Origin: Sebastes aleutianus | Taxonomy: Eukaryota > Chordata > Actinopteri > Perciformes > Sebastidae | Length of the DNA stretch: 64,000 nucleotides | NCBI GenBank assembly: GCA_916700875.1 | Contig: CAKAKS010000062.1 | Span: 18,838,626 to 18,902,625, forward strand | Direction of reading: 5' to 3' | Part shown: positions 60,263 through 64,000 of the stretch, in pieces | Position numbering within the stretch: the stretch's first letter is position 1 | Layout of the letters: every line of letters begins with the position of its first letter | Notes under the pieces: model-generated | Database searches by the model: none | Told to the model about the DNA's origin: nothing | The model's input: only the letters and a program-made list of their open reading frames with translations | Program-made: the position numbers and the translations under genes

Positions 60263-61492
60263 ATACAATCTATGCATCTGAGGAGCTAAGGAGACTATAT
60301 GTCCATGAGAAGACAGCTGGAGGCAGTAAAGTTGGAATGAGCTGCTGTGCCATTGACAGATTGTGGGGATCAACCCGGAGATGTAGGGAATCACTCGAGG
60401 GTGTGAATCAGTCATAATTAATTTAGGAGTGCACAAAAATGAATCCACCCAAGAGTGCCAGAAACGTTTCTGTGTAGTTTCCCCAGCCACCTGCTGGCTG
60501 CCTTATGACAGATGAAACCCTTTAGTAAACAAGCATCACCGAATGGCAGAGTGAGGCGTATTGAACATTACTCTGTCTCTTCCTTGCCATCTTCTCGGCA
60601 AAAGTAATTAGATGCTGGGATGCAAAAACACCACGGCAGTGTATCTGCAGGCACCTGCTCTGCTTGATGAATATCCTGTACATGAGAGCCCATTAATGCT
60701 GGCGATACATAACAGTTCTGTCAAAGCTCACTTCACAGAAGCTGGGTTTTTACTGTGTCAGGGGACGTCCCCAATCGCCTTTGCTCAATTCATGCTTTTT
60801 GTAACATCAGATTATGCATATGATGATGAGTGTTGCAGAATGTGCTGTGCCTTATGGTGAGCGGGTCACCTTTTCATTACAGACCAAGAGCAGGGGTGCT
60901 TTTTCACATTTAAAACTCACACCAGTAGAGTTTGTAGATACAGGGCACACAGAGATGGAGCTGGTTCACAGTATGCAGGACTGTTGGAGCTCTGTGAGGC
61001 AAGTATGCAACATATTTCCTTTGTGCATTGTACACAGCACAAACCAATACTCTGCACATTAACACACACACAAGCACTGGAAAAAAAAAAAATCTTCTTA
61101 TCTATTGCATTTTATGAACCTGAACTCTTACTCTTCTTATTAGTTCCAGTAGTCTGAATAATTCATTGCTATGGCCAGTTTCTTTAAAAGGCAATAGCTA
61201 TGTTGTTGTTGTTTTTTCTCCTGGTCCCACAGCACAAAACAAGCAAAACATTTCTACCGGGGGTTAATATGAACCGATCGGTTACATTTGACTTAATATT
61301 ATTCAGCATTATTATCATCTTAATGACAAAATACAATGGAATTACATTATATTTACATCAACAGTGTAACACAAAGCTACTATCTGTATCAGTTTATGTC
61401 ACAAAAATATCTGTTTTCAGATTTAGACCAGAAGTGAGCATGGCATATAACGGAAATTGTTAGAAATTGTCTAATCTGGTCGATTTTCTGCA
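60263..61492. other. No gene recognised
   Basis: A short poly-A at 61,081-61,091. Frames of 60-87 codons lack motifs. Confidence 0.45.
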
Positions 61493-62036
61493 TTAAAGGA
61501 ACAGTGTTTAACATTTCGGGGACCTACAAGCAGAAATGCAATATAATATTCAGAATTATGTTTTCATTAGTGTATAATCACCTGAAACTAAGAATCATTG
61601 TGTTTTCGTTAGCTTAGAATGAGCCCTTCATATCTACATAGGGAGCGGGTCCTCTTCACAGAGTTCGCCATGTTTCTACAGTAGCCCAAAACGAACAAAC
61701 CAAACACTGGCTCTAGAGAGAGACTTTCACTTTTTTACGTTACCTCTAGGCCACCGTAGTTCTCCGACACGCTTGTGAAACTGCAGTAGCGTGAGCGGCA
61801 GAGTGCAAAACCGTGCTACCCGCCAGCCGCCGTCTGACTTCTGTTACTCCTAAAGTAGTGTTATTATGGTAAGGATGGCCTCTGAGCAAGGCCAGCAGCG
61901 TTACCACGGTTTTGCACTCTGCAGCTCACGTTACCGCAGTCTTGGAAAGGGAGGAGTGAGCGGAGGGGTACCGAGTTGGTTGCGATCTGTAACCACACCA
62001 CTAGATGTCACCAAATCCTACACACTGTACCTTTAA
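61493..62036 (-). mobile_element. Family F TTAA element, copy 4, complete (544 bp)
   Basis: TTAAAGGAACAGTGTTTAAC on the left and CACACTGTACCTTTAA on the right, TTAA at both ends. A central inverted pair (about 61,788-61,830 against about 61,901-61,943; AGAGTGCAAAACCGTG and CACGGTTTTGCACTCT) would fold to a hairpin. The most complete F copy here. Confidence 0.93.
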
Positions 62037-63607
62037 ATTGTTTTCTACTGTCATATACTCCTCATACATATACATTATATGTATAATTTATCTGCCAATT
62101 AAATAACGTATAATTTGATATATTAAAATTAGATTTATATTTGAGCCCCGCCTTCAAAAAAAGATCTAAATTGAGTCTAAATAAAAGCTTCGTAACTGTC
62201 GTAACAGTTACACAGGAGGAAATCAATGATGAATGTATTCTATACAGAGTCACATATACTGTAAGGCGTCAATCATAAAGTAATAGAACGTCATGAAGGC
62301 CATATTAAGGTACTTATGTGGGTTGCAGGCACAGGTGCGATTATGTCTATTATTCATTTTCTTTGTTCCAAATCATGCCAGGAAATGATCAAAACAAAGC
62401 GTGACTTGGTGACGGCGTTCAACGGCTTTACCTTCTGTGGTAGTCAGACGAACAAAGAGATGATGAATGAATAACTGGATGAGAATTAGTCTCCTACACT
62501 GTATATAGTCCAGATTGTAACTGCTCTTCATCAATCATATAGAAGGGATGCTATAAACACATTACGCTGCAGCTTGATGAGGTAAAATATGTATCATAAT
62601 ACAGTGTCCTGTCAGTTGAGTTCTCCATACAAAGTAGCTGCACCTGCACATTTGTATGCAGTTCTTTTTGGTGCACACTTGAGTTTGAATGGTACTTATC
62701 TCATCTGTTCTTCATGAATCGGCGTGAACGTGTTGTCAGGTGTGAATGAAACAAAGATGACAATGTGCCAATGACAATTCAGTGGATGTGGCTGATTATC
62801 TTGAGTGGAAATGCTGTTTTTATAGTATTATATAGATTAGACCTTTGTAGCTTTGGATCACACAAATGATTTACTGTCCATCATTTTAATAGCTGACAAC
62901 TACTTAAAGGCAGTGCTGGTACTCTCTGAGAAGGCACACAAAATGGGCACGCATGTGCAAAACACACTGAAACATACTCTCTCCCTCACTGAAAAGACAG
63001 AACACCAATCACATTAATTGGTTCCTCGGGGAAATATAAACCCAAGGAGTAGGACTGCAAAGTCCAAGACAAAGTCCACCAAACAGGAAAATATATTTAA
63101 GACTTCAAGCTGTCAGTCTATCAAATTAAAGTCACTTTATAAAGCAGACTTTTTTTGTATCTCTTGTTTGGCTGCAAGCGGCACATTTTCTGTTTAGATA
63201 AATATATTACATTTCAGCACAGTTACAGATAGTGTTAGAAAATGTAGCAGATTAGATCCCTGATTGGTAATTCAGCATGATTAGGTAGTTTGCAGTTTCC
63301 TACCAATTATGAAATTTAAACCAACAGCTTTTAAAGATGACAGATGCTCCGTGAATAAATGGCAACCACACGCCACACAGTCATCAGACAGTGAGGAAAT
63401 TATGTGAGGTCAATAGGTGCCAAAAGTCTCATCATAGTGATCAAAACATGTCCCTCCTCCCTATGAATGTTAACAACCCCAGTCGGTGCTTGTAAACAGC
63501 TGATACACTAATGATGCACTAAGGATTAACCTGTTCAGTGACTTCTGCAAATATGAATATGTGTTCTTTTTCTTCGACATTGCCAGCATGATGCAACAGT
63601 GTGGGTC
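62037..63607. other. No gene recognised
   Basis: Unique, AT-rich. No paired repeats. Confidence 0.45.
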
Positions 63608-64000
63608 TTAACATATAATGAAAAACTCTGGAGTGTCTACCAACCCACAAACTGTGAAGTAAGACGACACAGTCAGGTCTTTGTGGGCTGTTTAGATCAG
63701 AAAACATGTGGTTCAACAAGCCATTCCGATTTGTCTCCCCTTCCTATGTCACATGCAGGCTTATTAGAATATATCGCCCATAGCTTGAGAACTACCTTTA
63801 CAAAGGTGCACCATATTAATCTCTCAAGCCAATCAGAGCAGACTGGACTTTTACAGGATTGGGGGCTTAAAGAGACAGGCGCTAAAACGGAGCGTTTCAG
63901 ACAGAGGGTGAATACAGGTATATTCAGACAGACAGTAAGAGAGAAATAATGTGATTTTTGAACATTAAAGCATATAAACATGTTCTTGTAGAAAGCTAAA
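63608..64000 (+). mobile_element. Family I TTAA element, copy 5, cut by window edge
   Basis: CTTAACATATAATGAAAAAC start, then GTGTCTACCAACCCACAAAC, CCAATCAGAGCAGACTGG and GCTAAAACGGAGCGTTTCAG as in copy 4 inverted. The right terminus lies beyond the window. The 116-codon frame here is an element read-through. Confidence 0.9.

Overview
The window looks like nuclear DNA of a ray-finned, probably percomorph, fish. It is AT-rich and has no long open frame: the longest is about 166 codons. It holds long CA, GATA, CT and TA arrays, two degraded LINE ends of the kind common in teleosts, a tRNA-derived SINE-like fragment, and many short non-autonomous DNA transposons with terminal inverted repeats and target-site duplications (TSDs). 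Nothing prokaryotic, viral or organellar is visible. It reads as gene-poor intergenic or intronic sequence.

Layout: 0.35-0.53 kb holds a possible minus-strand promoter and first exon. 0.57-1.11 kb is a tandem element with 37-bp inverted repeats. 1.8-2.2 kb is a palindromic TTAA element. 3.3-3.8 kb is a hAT-like element with a GATA array. 5.8-6.7 kb is a composite of two element families. 7.6-8.5 kb is a LINE remnant broken by a palindromic insertion. 9.8-11.2 kb has a minisatellite, a DNA element, a LINE 3' end and a TTAA element. 14-20 kb has more elements and a G-H-I chain. 21.4-24.2 kb has two nested hAT pairs. 26.5-31.6 kb has dispersed repeats and an O-F chain. 34-46 kb has scattered elements, one carrying a hAT insertion. 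57-64 kb again is element-rich.

Gene evidence is weak and sits at 46.9-54.9 kb on the plus strand. One piece is a possible exon whose ATG opens a hydrophobic signal-like peptide and ends at a consensus donor (47,062-47,108). A second possible exon (49,458-49,599) and a third open segment (52,340-52,756) follow in matching reading phase, with an AATAAA about 155 bases after the stop. Separately, a TATA-containing promoter with a non-coding first exon and a good donor lies at about 54.2-54.83 kb. I could not assign any of these to a known family.

The strongest signal is transposon biology. Six unrelated-bodied families (called P, F, G, H, I, O here; 15 copies) all begin with TTAAAG or a close variant and use TTAA as the flanking site. 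In two places neighbouring elements share a single TTAA. Several other insertions are nested with readable TSDs, which lets their order of arrival be worked out. Family letters are local to this report.
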